From an uncultured Prevotella sp. (GTDB taxonomy: Bacteria; Bacteroidota; Bacteroidia; Bacteroidales; Bacteroidaceae), in the NCBI GenBank assembly GCA_902800365.1, contig CADCEF010000001.1:124001-188000 (forward strand): a stretch of DNA of 64,000 nucleotides, written 5' to 3'. Numbering within the stretch: the stretch's first letter is position 1; each line of letters begins with the position of its first letter. The position numbers and the translations under genes are program-made. Of the stretch, positions 8,646 to 16,058 are shown one piece after another. Under the pieces are notes generated by a model. It did not search any database. It worked only from the letters and a program-made list of their open reading frames with translations, and had not been told where the DNA came from.

Positions 8646-9671
8646 CTAAAAGTCGTCTTTGGTGATAACGGTAATCTTAGAGTAGATGGTAGGAATGCCA
8701 GCGACGGTCTGGCTGCCGGTAATCGGTGTATTGTTTATCAGGCCATTGACAATCATCGCCGTGTTGTTGGCCATGTCTTTCAGGTTTTTGTCGATGGTCA
8801 TGGTCTGCTTGCCACTCTTGATAAGCGCCTGCGATGCGGGCGAGTTGTCCTGACCGGTAATGATTGGCATGTTGGTAATGCCAGCTCCCTCCAGTGCTGC
8901 GATGGCACCTTGGGCGGCATTGTCGGCGGCTGCCAGCACCATGTCTGGGCACTCGCCTTCTGCGTAGCTCTTCAGACGGTCTTCCATGGCTTTCTTTTCA
9001 TCTTCAATACTCCAACTGTCGGCCATCACGTCGTTGAATGCCGTCTTGCCACTCTTGACTACCAGTTTTCCGTCGTCGATGTATTTCTGCAGGAGTTCTA
9101 TGGCACCGTCATAATAGTCCTTGGAATTGCCATCGAAGGCAGGACCTTGCAGGATTTCGAGGGTCATGGATTCCTTTCCCGATGCCTGGAATTGGTCGAT
9201 GAGGAACTGAGCCTGCGTGCGACCTACCTCCTTCGTATTGGTAGAAGAGAAGAAAGCGATGCGCGGGTTGTCAAAGATAAAGCGGTCGTGGCATACCACC
9301 TTGACGTCGGGGTGCTGCTCCAGCAGTCCTGACTCATTGATTTTCTTGTAGTCGACGGTCGTCAGCACGATGTATTTCACGCCGTCGTTGATAGCCTTTT
9401 TCAGCTGTTCAACCTGCAGTTCGGCACCCTCGGCGGTCTCGGGAGCCACGCAGGAAACGGTCTTGATGCCGTACGTTGTCATAGCGTCCTCCAAGTTTTT
9501 CAGGTCAGTGCCCCAACGGTCAATACGCGAATTGTCGGGCAAAAGCAGGGCCACTCGCTTCTCCTGAACATTACCGTTGTTGTTGTCTTCGTTGCTGCAC
9601 GCTGTCAGCCCTGTCATTACTGCTCCACACATCATGATGGTGGCAAGCATTCCAAAAAATCTGTTTTGCAT
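8646..9671 (-). CDS. Periplasmic sugar-binding lipoprotein (ribose/galactose-type type I fold)
   Basis: 341 residues. The signal peptide ends in a lipobox, GLTAC, with lipidated C25, followed by a short Asn/Glu-rich linker. The mature part is a periplasmic-binding-protein type I domain: VALLLPDNSRIDRW at the start, an EQLKKAINDGVKYIVLTTVD segment and VVCHDRFI, then VLAAADNAAQGAIAALEGAG and IITGQDNSPAS near the C-terminus. These resemble xylose/galactose-binding proteins of ABC importers. No ABC permease or ATPase gene is adjacent, so it may feed a distant transporter or present ligand to a sensor. A -7 element TATATTTG is at 9709-9702. It is flanked by terminator-like hairpins and so is transcribed alone. 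Confidence 0.85.
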   Translation of the reverse strand: MQNRFFGMLATIMMCGAVMTGLTACSNEDNNNGNVQEKRVALLLPDNSRIDRWGTDLKNLEDAMTTYGIKTVSCVAPETAEGAELQVEQLKKAINDGVKYIVLTTVDYKKINESGLLEQHPDVKVVCHDRFIFDNPRIAFFSSTNTKEVGRTQAQFLIDQFQASGKESMTLEILQGPAFDGNSKDYYDGAIELLQKYIDDGKLVVKSGKTAFNDVMADSWSIEDEKKAMEDRLKSYAEGECPDMVLAAADNAAQGAIAALEGAGITNMPIITGQDNSPASQALIKSGKQTMTIDKNLKDMANNTAMIVNGLINNTPITGSQTVAGIPTIYSKITVITKDDF

Positions 9672-9701
9672 AAGGATAATAAATTAAAATGTTTGTGCTT
9701 G

Positions 9702-9709
9702 CAAATATA
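9702..9709 (-). promoter_or_regulatory. -7 element of the sugar-binding lipoprotein gene
   Basis: TATATTTG on the minus strand matches TAnnTTTG, 31 nt before the ATG. No clear -33 element is visible at the usual spacing. Confidence 0.45.
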
Positions 9710-9777
9710 CAAAAAAATATTATTCTAACATCTTTTTTTGAAAAAAATCACGAAAAGACGCCCTATGAGTCACACCA

Positions 9778-9973
9778 CCCCTCCCTTGTCATGTCGACCA
9801 AGCGTTAGCGCGTGGAGACATCTCATAAATGCGCCCAAAGGCGCAAGCGGCTAAAGCCGCAGAGATTCTTCGCAAGCGAAGCGGCCAAGCCGAGTACTCG
9901 ACTACGCTCGGAATGACAAAAAAGGGGGGACGCTCGGAATGACAAGTGGGAGTGAAGGTTGCTCGGAATGACA
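9778..9973. repeat. Hairpin-rich intergenic repeat with GCTCGGAATGACA units
   Basis: This fills most of the gene-free stretch 9710-9987. It carries three copies of GCTCGGAATGACA (9906-9918, 9932-9944, 9961-9973) and a chain of small perfect hairpins: GCGCC/GGCGC at 9831-9844, GCGGC/GCCGC at 9847-9860, CTTCGC/GCGAAG at 9868-9881 and the palindrome CGAGTACTCG at 9891-9900. Base composition is more GC-rich than the flanks. It resembles REP-like repeats dispersed between genes in many Bacteroidota. An open frame on the minus strand across it shows no coding character. Confidence 0.6.
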
Positions 9974-9987
9974 AAGGGTAAAAAAAA

Positions 9988-10023
9988 ATCCCCTGCAGTT
10001 TTAAGCTTGCAGGGGATTTTTTT
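9988..10023. terminator. Bidirectional terminator after the nitroreductase gene
   Basis: A perfect 10-bp stem, ATCCCCTGCA (9988-9997) with TGCAGGGGAT (10008-10017), has a run of nine A on the left and T on the right. It serves the minus-strand nitroreductase gene ending at 10022, whose stop codon overlaps the right side. Confidence 0.88.
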
Positions 10024-10639
10024 AGTAGAACCTAACTATCTCGTCAAGTGGACGGCGCTCGGGGCGGTTGGGCTCGCCGGCTCTGTAGCCGAGTGAGATG
10101 ACGGCCATAACGGTCTCGTTCTCTGGAATATCGAAGAACTTACGCAGCTCGTCAGCATCGCGCATACCCATGATGAGTGTGTCGAAACCCATGGCGCGAG
10201 CCTTGAGAATAAGGTAGCAGTTGCTCAGACCATTGTCGTAGGCACCCCATCCGTCGCCAACCTCATTAGTCTGGTTGCCCTGGAAGAAACCCGACTTGCC
10301 ACGCTCGAAGGTTGAGACGATAAGAACGGGAGCATCTTTTATGCGCTCTTTGTTGCCTCCCACCATATCCTGAACGGCAGCTACTTTCTCGGGAGTGATA
10401 GCTACGTAATACTTGGTGGGCTGCTGATTGGCCCACGATGGTGCCTCCTGAGTTGACGTAAGGAGCTCGCGAACCTCGGCTTCAGAAATCTTCTTCGAGG
10501 CATCGTAACTGCGAACGCTACGGCGTGATGTCAATACTTCGTCGAACGACACCACATCCTTCGACACTTCTTGCTTCTCATTACAGCCTGTAACGGCCAA
10601 CAGTGCTGCGAAAGCACCAAGAATAAATACCTTTTTCAT
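10022..10639 (-). CDS. Nitroreductase-family protein with a lipoprotein signal peptide
   Basis: 205 residues. The mature domain is a classical FMN-dependent nitroreductase: RRSVRSYD at about 40-47 (FMN phosphate contact), QEAPSWANQQP at about 68-78, GWGAYDNGLSNCYLILKARAMGFDT in the central helix and VISLGYRAGEP near the end. Unusually, the N-terminus (MKKVFILGAFAALLAVTGC) is a lipoprotein signal with lipidated C19. If processed, the enzyme is anchored outside the cytoplasm, where NAD(P)H is not normally available, so the electron donor or the true role is unclear. The promoter at 10688-10716 and the terminator at 9988-10023 make it a single-gene unit. Confidence 0.85.
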   Translation of the reverse strand: MKKVFILGAFAALLAVTGCNEKQEVSKDVVSFDEVLTSRRSVRSYDASKKISEAEVRELLTSTQEAPSWANQQPTKYYVAITPEKVAAVQDMVGGNKERIKDAPVLIVSTFERGKSGFFQGNQTNEVGDGWGAYDNGLSNCYLILKARAMGFDTLIMGMRDADELRKFFDIPENETVMAVISLGYRAGEPNRPERRPLDEIVRFY

Positions 10640-10687
10640 TTTCTATTGTAGTTTAAATACTTTGTTTGGTTTTATGTGACATAGTTG

Positions 10688-10716
10688 CAAATGTACAAAT
10701 AATTATTAACAACAAA
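10688..10716 (-). promoter_or_regulatory. Promoter of the nitroreductase gene
   Basis: TACATTTG (minus, 10695-10688) fits the -7 consensus, and a TTTG is at 10716-10713, 17 nt away, slightly closer than the usual 19-21. Confidence 0.5.
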
Positions 10717-10763
10717 AGAAAAATGAAAGGTTTATATATTGCTTATAGTGTTTTTTAACTATT

Positions 10764-10810
10764 TGTATCCCATATGTATCCGATGATACCTTAAATGTAT
10801 CTGGGATACA
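10764..10810. repeat. Nested inverted repeats with a TGTATCC motif
   Basis: TGTATCCCA (10764-10772) and TGGGATACA (10802-10810) are perfect inverted copies. Between them GTATC (10776-10780) and GATAC (10785-10789) form a second perfect pair around CGAT. The block lies in the 263-bp divergent gap between the nitroreductase and porin genes, about 50-100 bp upstream of the porin -33 element, so it could be an operator for either gene. Confidence 0.5.
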
Positions 10811-10862
10811 CTGCTAAAACCTTATACATTTGTATATAATTACAAAAAAAATGCTTTATTTG

Positions 10863-10893
10863 TTGCGGTAAACGAATAAAATTCGTATCTTTG
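10863..10893 (+). promoter_or_regulatory. Promoter of the porin-like gene
   Basis: TTG at 10863-10865, a 20-nt spacer and TATCTTTG at 10886-10893. A start near 10900 would leave only a few nucleotides before the ATG at 10903. The alternative TTG start at 10891 lies inside the -7 element and is rejected. Confidence 0.65.
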
Positions 10894-10902
10894 CCCAAAG
10901 AT

Positions 10903-12084
10903 ATGTGTAGAGCAATTATATTTGGATTATTGCTGAGCATAGCTACTAACGCTAATGCGCAGGGCGATAACACCCGAATGGGTGGTAACGACGGAAACTA
11001 TCAGAGTTTGGCAGAGCGATTTGCCAAACTGGAGAAGAAGAGCGACATGTTCAACGTATATCTTAACTACTCTGCCAGTGCCCGTACATTGGAGCAAGGC
11101 GATGGTTGGGAGACAGGATTCGCCAATAAGGAACTGCGACTTGAGATAAAAGGAAATCTTACCGACAAGCTCTTTTATCGCCTGCGCCATCGTCTGAACA
11201 AAGCCAACAATGCCAAAGGCGAGGATAACTTTGCCAAAGCTACCGACATTATGATGGTGGGCTATAACTTCAGCGACAAACTATCGCTGATGGCAGGAAA
11301 AATGACCCAGATATGGGGAGGTTATGAGTACGACGAGAATCCTATGTACGTTTATGAATACTCAGATTTCATAAACCATATGGATATCTATATGGCTGGT
11401 GCGGTATTAAGCTACAAACCTGTTCCAACACAGGAGATTGCCATCGAGGTATCGAATAGTTATAACGGCAAGCTGAATGAAGAATATGGCGACAATCTTG
11501 TTGTGACCGACGGCAAAAGCTTTAAGAACGTAGAAAAAGCAAAAGCTCCACTTACATACATCTTAAACTGGAATGGAAGTCTGTTTAACGACCTGCTACA
11601 GACACGTTGGTCGTGCGGACTGCAGACCCAGGCTCGCGACACTTACTCGCGAATGATTATACTGGGACAGCAACTTAATCTGCCTAAACTGCAATGGTAT
11701 GTTGACTACTTAGGCACATGGGACGATCTGGACAGATTAGGTATTGCTACCAACGAGATGTATAGCGATAACATCCGTGCCGGAAAGGTGAACTACAACA
11801 CCTTTATAACCAAAATGAGATGGCAGTTTGCACCACAGTGGAAGCTGATGCTAAAGGGAACTTACGAGACTGCCAGCATGAGAAAATCGGATATAGCCAA
11901 GAACTACCGTAAAAGTTACGGTTGGGTTGGTTCATTGGAATATTACCCCGACCCAACTCAGGATCTTAGACTTTTCCTGGCATATGTAGGTAAGAAAATA
12001 AACTACAGCGACGCATGCGGCCTTGCAAACCAACACTATAACCGCATTGAATTAGGCTTTATGTATCGCATAAAGTGCTACTAA
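10903..12084 (+). CDS. Outer-membrane beta-barrel protein, porin-like (phosphate-selective porin O/P type)
   Basis: 393 residues from ATG 10903. The signal peptide is MCRAIIFGLLLSIATNANAQ. The mature protein has a short coiled segment (YQSLAERFAKLEKKS), then alternating amphipathic strands ending in an aromatic residue (GFMYRIKCY), as expected for a barrel. ELRLEIKGNLTDKLFYRLRHRLN and LSLMAGKMTQIWGGYEYDENP resemble the Bacteroidota phosphate-selective porin group. It should form a passive channel in the outer membrane; the solute is unknown. The short leader predicted from the promoter position is odd. It lies upstream of the Sel1/VTC block but is separated from it by a hairpin-bearing gap with a new promoter. 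Confidence 0.75.
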   Translation: MCRAIIFGLLLSIATNANAQGDNTRMGGNDGNYQSLAERFAKLEKKSDMFNVYLNYSASARTLEQGDGWETGFANKELRLEIKGNLTDKLFYRLRHRLNKANNAKGEDNFAKATDIMMVGYNFSDKLSLMAGKMTQIWGGYEYDENPMYVYEYSDFINHMDIYMAGAVLSYKPVPTQEIAIEVSNSYNGKLNEEYGDNLVVTDGKSFKNVEKAKAPLTYILNWNGSLFNDLLQTRWSCGLQTQARDTYSRMIILGQQLNLPKLQWYVDYLGTWDDLDRLGIATNEMYSDNIRAGKVNYNTFITKMRWQFAPQWKLMLKGTYETASMRKSDIAKNYRKSYGWVGSLEYYPDPTQDLRLFLAYVGKKINYSDACGLANQHYNRIELGFMYRIKCY

Positions 12085-12110
12085 ACAACGTCTTCGCTGA
12101 ATATAATTCC

Positions 12111-12158
12111 CTTTTCGCAGAAATAATTTGTGCGAAAAGAATAAAAGTATTACTTTTG
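12111..12158 (+). promoter_or_regulatory. Promoter of the Sel1-VTC-DUF4956 operon with an overlapping inverted repeat
   Basis: TTTG at 12127-12130, a 20-nt spacer and TACTTTTG at 12151-12158 form a consensus promoter. The perfect 9-bp inverted repeat CTTTTCGCA (12111-12119) and TGCGAAAAG (12131-12139) flanks the -33 element, a position expected of an operator. The hairpin is not followed by a T run and so is a poor terminator. Confidence 0.7.
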
Positions 12159-12187
12159 CCGACGAAATTTAAAATCTTAACAAGGAA

Positions 12188-12655
12188 ATGAGACTAAGAA
12201 CTATAGCAATAGCACTGCTTGCACTGACGATGAGTATAACTGTTGGTGCGCAGAACATCGACAAGATATACGACGAGGCAAAGGCTCTGTACGATGCCAA
12301 AAACTACAAGGCTGCACTGCCTAAGCTGAAGGTTGCAGCCGAGAAAGGACACAAAAAGGCACAATACCGACTGGGACGTTGTTACGACAAGGGGCACGGA
12401 GTGGCCGAAGACAACAAGGTGGCTTTTGAGTGGTATCAGAAGTCGGCCGCACAAGGCTATGCCAAAGGACAGTATGCCTTAGGAAAGTGCTATATGAAAG
12501 GCAAAGGCACCACAGCCGACCAGGAGAAAGCCAAGTTGTGGCTGAAGAAAGCCGTTAAGAACCCAAAAGGCGGACTGAAGGTGAAAGAGAAGATAAAGAA
12601 GGAAGCCAAAGAGGGCGACAAGGATGCCAAGAACATACAAAATCTGCTGAAGTAG
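12188..12655 (+). CDS. Secreted Sel1-repeat (SLR) protein
   Basis: 155 residues with a signal peptide (about 1-21, ending VGA-QN). A TPR-like start (YDEAKALYDAKNYKAALPKLKVAAEKG) leads into two Sel1-like repeats, AQYRLGRCYDKGHGVAEDNKVAFEWYQKSA and the following GQYALGKCYMKGKGTTADQEKAKLWLKKA, and a Lys-rich tail. Such proteins are periplasmic protein-interaction scaffolds. It is the first gene of a tight operon; the VTC gene begins 2 nt after its stop. A partial Shine-Dalgarno (AAGGAAATG) precedes the ATG. The partner protein is unknown; the operon suggests the envelope complex encoded downstream. Confidence 0.85.
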   Translation: MRLRTIAIALLALTMSITVGAQNIDKIYDEAKALYDAKNYKAALPKLKVAAEKGHKKAQYRLGRCYDKGHGVAEDNKVAFEWYQKSAAQGYAKGQYALGKCYMKGKGTTADQEKAKLWLKKAVKNPKGGLKVKEKIKKEAKEGDKDAKNIQNLLK

Positions 12656-12656
12656 C

Positions 12657-13403
12657 ATGGACGAACTTCTGAAACCATTTGAGACCATTACGCTCGAAGA
12701 GATGAAGAGCGTAAAGCTGATGAATCGTACCGACACCAAGTTTGTTACGAACACCAGTAAGCTGTACCAGCTGCTTAAGATGGCTCAGCAGGACTACTAT
12801 GTACAGGTGATCGACGGAGAGCGTAATCTTGACTACGACACTACATACTTCGACACCACGGCATTCGACATGTATAACATGCACCAGAGCGGGCATCTGA
12901 ACCGACAGAAGATACGTTTCCGCACATACTGCATTAACCACCTGCAGTTTATGGAGGTTAAGACCAAGAACAACCACGGTCGCACGAAGAAGAAACGCAT
13001 TGAGGTGAGCGATATGGACCTAAATGACGAGGAGAAACGCCAGTTTCTGCACAAGCACCTGCGATACGATGTAGAAAAACTGCAGCCTGTGCTTAGCAAC
13101 CACTTCAGTCGCGTAACGCTGGTGAATAAAGGTATGACAGAGCGCCTGACCATCGATACCGGACTTATCTTCCATAATGTGCTCAACGGCAGCGACAAGG
13201 ACATGGGACAGTTGGTGGTGATAGAACTTAAGCGCGACGGACTAGTATATTCGCCTGTACTGCAGATGCTGCGACAGCTGAGGATCCAGCCTCATGGCTT
13301 TTCGAAATACTGCATGGGATCAGCACTCACAGGTCAGGATCATCTGCCTGTAAACCGCTTTAAATGCAAACTGATAGAGATAAACAAATTAGTAAATCAA
13401 TAA
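12657..13403 (+). CDS. VTC-domain (polyphosphate polymerase-like) protein
   Basis: 248 residues consisting of a single VTC domain, the triphosphate-tunnel fold that makes polyphosphate from ATP in yeast Vtc4. The basic tunnel residues are kept: R24 and K28 in NRTDTKF, YFDT at 64-67, R83/K85/R87/R89 in RQKIRFRTY, E100/K102/K104 in MEVKTK, R163, E190/K192 in VIELK and SKYCMG at 216-221. There is no signal peptide or membrane helix, so the protein is cytoplasmic, probably docked to the DUF4956 membrane protein encoded 12 nt downstream. Family knowledge predicts NTP-dependent phosphate polymerisation or nucleotide binding; the product in this operon type is not established. Confidence 0.88.
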   Translation: MDELLKPFETITLEEMKSVKLMNRTDTKFVTNTSKLYQLLKMAQQDYYVQVIDGERNLDYDTTYFDTTAFDMYNMHQSGHLNRQKIRFRTYCINHLQFMEVKTKNNHGRTKKKRIEVSDMDLNDEEKRQFLHKHLRYDVEKLQPVLSNHFSRVTLVNKGMTERLTIDTGLIFHNVLNGSDKDMGQLVVIELKRDGLVYSPVLQMLRQLRIQPHGFSKYCMGSALTGQDHLPVNRFKCKLIEINKLVNQ

Positions 13404-13415
13404 TAATAGAATAAT

Positions 13416-14099
13416 ATGAATTTGCAAGAACTGTTTTCGGCCGATTTCGGCGAGACCCTGTTGAGATTTATACTCTGCCTTGTGGTGAACTGGGGTATAG
13501 TTAATTTCCTGTATTTCAAGAAGAGCCGTCGTCGCGACTTCTACTTTACGTTTATGATTATATCGGTAGCTATCTACTTCCTGGTGTACCTGATGATGGG
13601 TATGGACCGCGGAAAGGCAACCATGGGCGTAGGACTGGGTCTATTCGGTATATTCTCTATCATGAGATACCGCACCGACACAATGCCTGTACGCGAGATG
13701 ACATATCTGTTTGTAGTGGTTTGTCTGTCGGTTGTTCACGCCATGTCATCGTCACTTGGTGTTGACGATAAAGGAGCCCTGACAGGTACTCCATTATTCG
13801 AACTGATAGTCATAGATGCCATAACTGTTGTGGCGATAATCGTGTTTGAATGCATGCTGAAAGTTAGCGCCACCAAGCTGGTGCAGTACGACCGCATAGA
13901 GCTGATTAAGCCAGAGAAGAGTGAAGAGCTGAAAGCCGACCTGGAGGAGCGACTTGGCGTGAAGGTGCTGAAGGTAGAGGTTGGCGCTGTTGACTTTCTG
14001 CGCGACATGGCAGTGCTTCGCGTGAGCTATGAGGGGAAAAACGCAAGCGATATTAATAACAAGCTGAAACTAAAAGATACTGACTATGCACATGTTTAA
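13416..14099 (+). CDS. DUF4956 integral membrane protein
   Basis: 227 residues. Four hydrophobic segments are visible at about 15-34, 43-63, 93-110 and 126-148, with a glycine-rich MGVGLGLFGIFSIMRYRTDTMPVREMTY signature between the second and third that defines DUF4956. A soluble C-terminal domain of about 75 residues (LEERLGVKVLKVEVGAVDFLRDMAVLRV) faces the cytoplasm by the positive-inside rule. DUF4956 proteins are frequent neighbours of VTC-domain proteins, and their biochemical role is not known to me. The gene ends overlapping the next by 14 nt, so translation is coupled. Confidence 0.88.
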   Translation: MNLQELFSADFGETLLRFILCLVVNWGIVNFLYFKKSRRRDFYFTFMIISVAIYFLVYLMMGMDRGKATMGVGLGLFGIFSIMRYRTDTMPVREMTYLFVVVCLSVVHAMSSSLGVDDKGALTGTPLFELIVIDAITVVAIIVFECMLKVSATKLVQYDRIELIKPEKSEELKADLEERLGVKVLKVEVGAVDFLRDMAVLRVSYEGKNASDINNKLKLKDTDYAHV

Positions 14100-14838
14100 A
14101 CGACTGGCTGCTGCGGCACTTATACTTACATCGGCCCTGCCTATGACTGCACAGAGCGAGGGCGGAATGTATATGAGTGTAGAGGCAGAAAAGAAAATAG
14201 ACAAGAAACTAAGTGTAAGTCTTGAGGCCGCCACGCGTTCACGTAACAACTTCAAGACGATGGACCGCTGGAGCCTTGACCTGGGAGCTGAGTATAAGTT
14301 AAACAAGTGGCTTAAGGCTGAAGCAGGTTACATGCTGATAGACCAGAACAACCGCGAGAAGATAAACTACAAGACAACTGGTGCCTACGACACCTGGCGC
14401 CCAAGCTACTGGCAGCTGCGCCACCGTGTTTATGCATCGCTTACAGGAACGCTTAAGTTGGGTAACAACTTCAAGGTATCCCTGCGTGAACGCTGGCAGT
14501 ACACATATCGTCCCGAGATGACAACACAACGCTGGGACTTTGACGATGAGGCATGGGAAGACAAGGTGCGCGAAAGCAAAGGCAAACATGTGCTGCGTTC
14601 AAGACTGACGTTATCGTATGACAAGAAGCAAGCACTGCTGAGTCCTTATGCCAATATAGAATTGTATAACGGATGGGGAATAGAGAAAGTGCGCTACACA
14701 GTGGGAACAGACATCCGCTTGAGCAAGCAGCACTCGCTTACCACCTTCTACCGATTCCAGGACATAAGAAATGCATCGCCCGAGGAATACGATACTGACA
14801 TGCACTATGTGGGCGTGGGATATAAGTTTAAGTTCTAA
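14086..14838 (+). CDS. DUF2490 outer-membrane beta-barrel protein
   Basis: 250 residues, or 248 if the second ATG at 14092 is used. The signal peptide ends near ALPMTA-Q. The body is a series of amphipathic strands (KKLSVSLEAATRSRNNF, then WSLDLGAEYKLNKWLKAEAGYML), with the DUF2490 features YWQLRHRVYASL and KVSLRERWQYTYRPE and a C-terminal aromatic strand GVGYKFKF. It is probably a small outer-membrane barrel. It overlaps the DUF4956 gene by 14 nt and is followed 13 nt later by a surface lipoprotein gene. It could be the outer-membrane exit or anchor of the operon's system; that is inference. Confidence 0.85.
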   Translation: MHMFKRLAAAALILTSALPMTAQSEGGMYMSVEAEKKIDKKLSVSLEAATRSRNNFKTMDRWSLDLGAEYKLNKWLKAEAGYMLIDQNNREKINYKTTGAYDTWRPSYWQLRHRVYASLTGTLKLGNNFKVSLRERWQYTYRPEMTTQRWDFDDEAWEDKVRESKGKHVLRSRLTLSYDKKQALLSPYANIELYNGWGIEKVRYTVGTDIRLSKQHSLTTFYRFQDIRNASPEEYDTDMHYVGVGYKFKF

Positions 14839-14851
14839 ATGAGCATTGACT

Positions 14852-15961
14852 ATGAGAAAGTTTCTATTTACATTATTGGCAGCAGCCCTGTTAACAGCCT
14901 GCCAAAACGATGATACCGATTTTAGTGAATACATAAACGGAGGACAGAGTGGCGTTACCACCATCAGCATTGCTTACAACGGAACAAGCTTAAGCGTTAC
15001 CGGAGACACAAAAGGATATGTAACTACCAATGGTGCCGACGTAACAGTAAACGCTACCAACAGTACCGACTCGCTGCTGCTGGTGCTAAGTGGTACGACA
15101 ACAGAAGGTTCGCTCCTTATCTTCAGAGAAAAACAGTTCGGGATTAAACTTAACGGTGTGAGCATTAACAACAACGATGGTCCGGCTATCAACAACCAGT
15201 GCAGCAAGGCATTATATCTGGATGTAGCAGACGGAACAACCAACACACTTACTGACGGCACAAGCTACAACGAGAGCGTGAGTTATCAGCAAAAGGGAAC
15301 CCTGTTCAGCGAGGGACAGATATACTTCCTGGGCACGGGCACTCTGAAAGTAACAGGAAACAGCAAGAACGCCATTGCCTGCGACGACTATATTATAATG
15401 GACCAGGCTACCGTATATGCCAACACCACCACAGGCAACGGCATAAAGGTGAACGACGGAATATGGATTAACGGCGGTGCACTGAACATTGGCGTAACAG
15501 CCGATGGCGGACGCGGAATAAAGTGCGACTCGACAGTTACTATAAATGGCGGAACTACCATAATAACTACCAGTGGCGACTGCGTGTACGATAGCGATGA
15601 ACAGGACTACAGCAGCGCTGCCTGCATTAAGTGCGACTACGACTTCACTATGACTGCCGGCAAGCTGGTTATGAACAGTAGCGGCGACGGCGGTAAGGGA
15701 CTAAACTGCAGCACCAAGGTAGCGTTTAGCGGAGGAGAACTTACAGCCACCACCATAGGCAGCAACGACAACGGCAAGCCTAAGGCCGTAAAAGGAGATG
15801 GAGGCATTATTGTGAGCGGTGGTACTTTCAAGGCCAATGTAAACAAGAGTTGGGCTTGCGACAATGGTACCGACAGCGAGATGCCAGAAGATCACCTTAC
15901 AGTAACAGGCTCGCCCCAAACTGCAACAATCACAAAGAAATCTGTTGAGATAACATATTAA
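14852..15961 (+). CDS. Cthe_2159-like carbohydrate-binding lipoprotein (right-handed beta-helix), first copy
   Basis: 369 residues from ATG 14852; a TTG two codons upstream is less likely. The signal peptide MRKFLFTLLAAALLTAC has a lipobox with C17. The rest is a run of beta-helix coils rich in Asn, Gly and Thr: SGTTTEGSLLIFREKQFGIKLNGVSINNNDGPAINNQ, GNGIKVNDGIWINGGALNIG, GRGIKCDSTVTINGGTTIIT, GGKGLNCSTKVAFSGGELTA. This matches the family of Cthe_2159, a calcium-binding surface protein that binds acidic polysaccharide and cellulose. It ends the first transcript of the block at a strong terminator. The neighbouring paralogue at 16059 shares the coil pattern. Confidence 0.82.
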   Translation: MRKFLFTLLAAALLTACQNDDTDFSEYINGGQSGVTTISIAYNGTSLSVTGDTKGYVTTNGADVTVNATNSTDSLLLVLSGTTTEGSLLIFREKQFGIKLNGVSINNNDGPAINNQCSKALYLDVADGTTNTLTDGTSYNESVSYQQKGTLFSEGQIYFLGTGTLKVTGNSKNAIACDDYIIMDQATVYANTTTGNGIKVNDGIWINGGALNIGVTADGGRGIKCDSTVTINGGTTIITTSGDCVYDSDEQDYSSAACIKCDYDFTMTAGKLVMNSSGDGGKGLNCSTKVAFSGGELTATTIGSNDNGKPKAVKGDGGIIVSGGTFKANVNKSWACDNGTDSEMPEDHLTVTGSPQTATITKKSVEITY

Positions 15962-15980
15962 TCGCGTTTTTCATTGAACG

Positions 15981-16022
15981 AAAAAGCCGGTTTGCTGAAT
16001 ATTTTTGGCACGCCGGCTTTTT
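15981..16022 (+). terminator. Rho-independent terminator after the first Cthe_2159-like gene
   Basis: AAAAAGCCGG (15981-15990) and CCGGCTTTTT (16013-16022) are perfect 10-bp arms with a 22-nt loop, ending in five T. The loop holds the -33 element of the next promoter. Confidence 0.85.
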
Positions 16023-16035
16023 GTGTTTACCTTTG
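16004..16035 (+). promoter_or_regulatory. Promoter of the second Cthe_2159-like gene and two-component pair
   Basis: TTTG at 16004-16007, a 20-nt spacer and TACCTTTG at 16028-16035 match the consensus exactly. The spacer contains the right arm of the preceding terminator. Confidence 0.78.
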
Positions 16036-16058
16036 CACAAATTTAAAACGGTCAATAT

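Noticed and set aside
9789-9974. Minus-strand open frame of 61 codons
   Set aside because: It covers the hairpin repeat, has no coding character and is explained by repeat composition.
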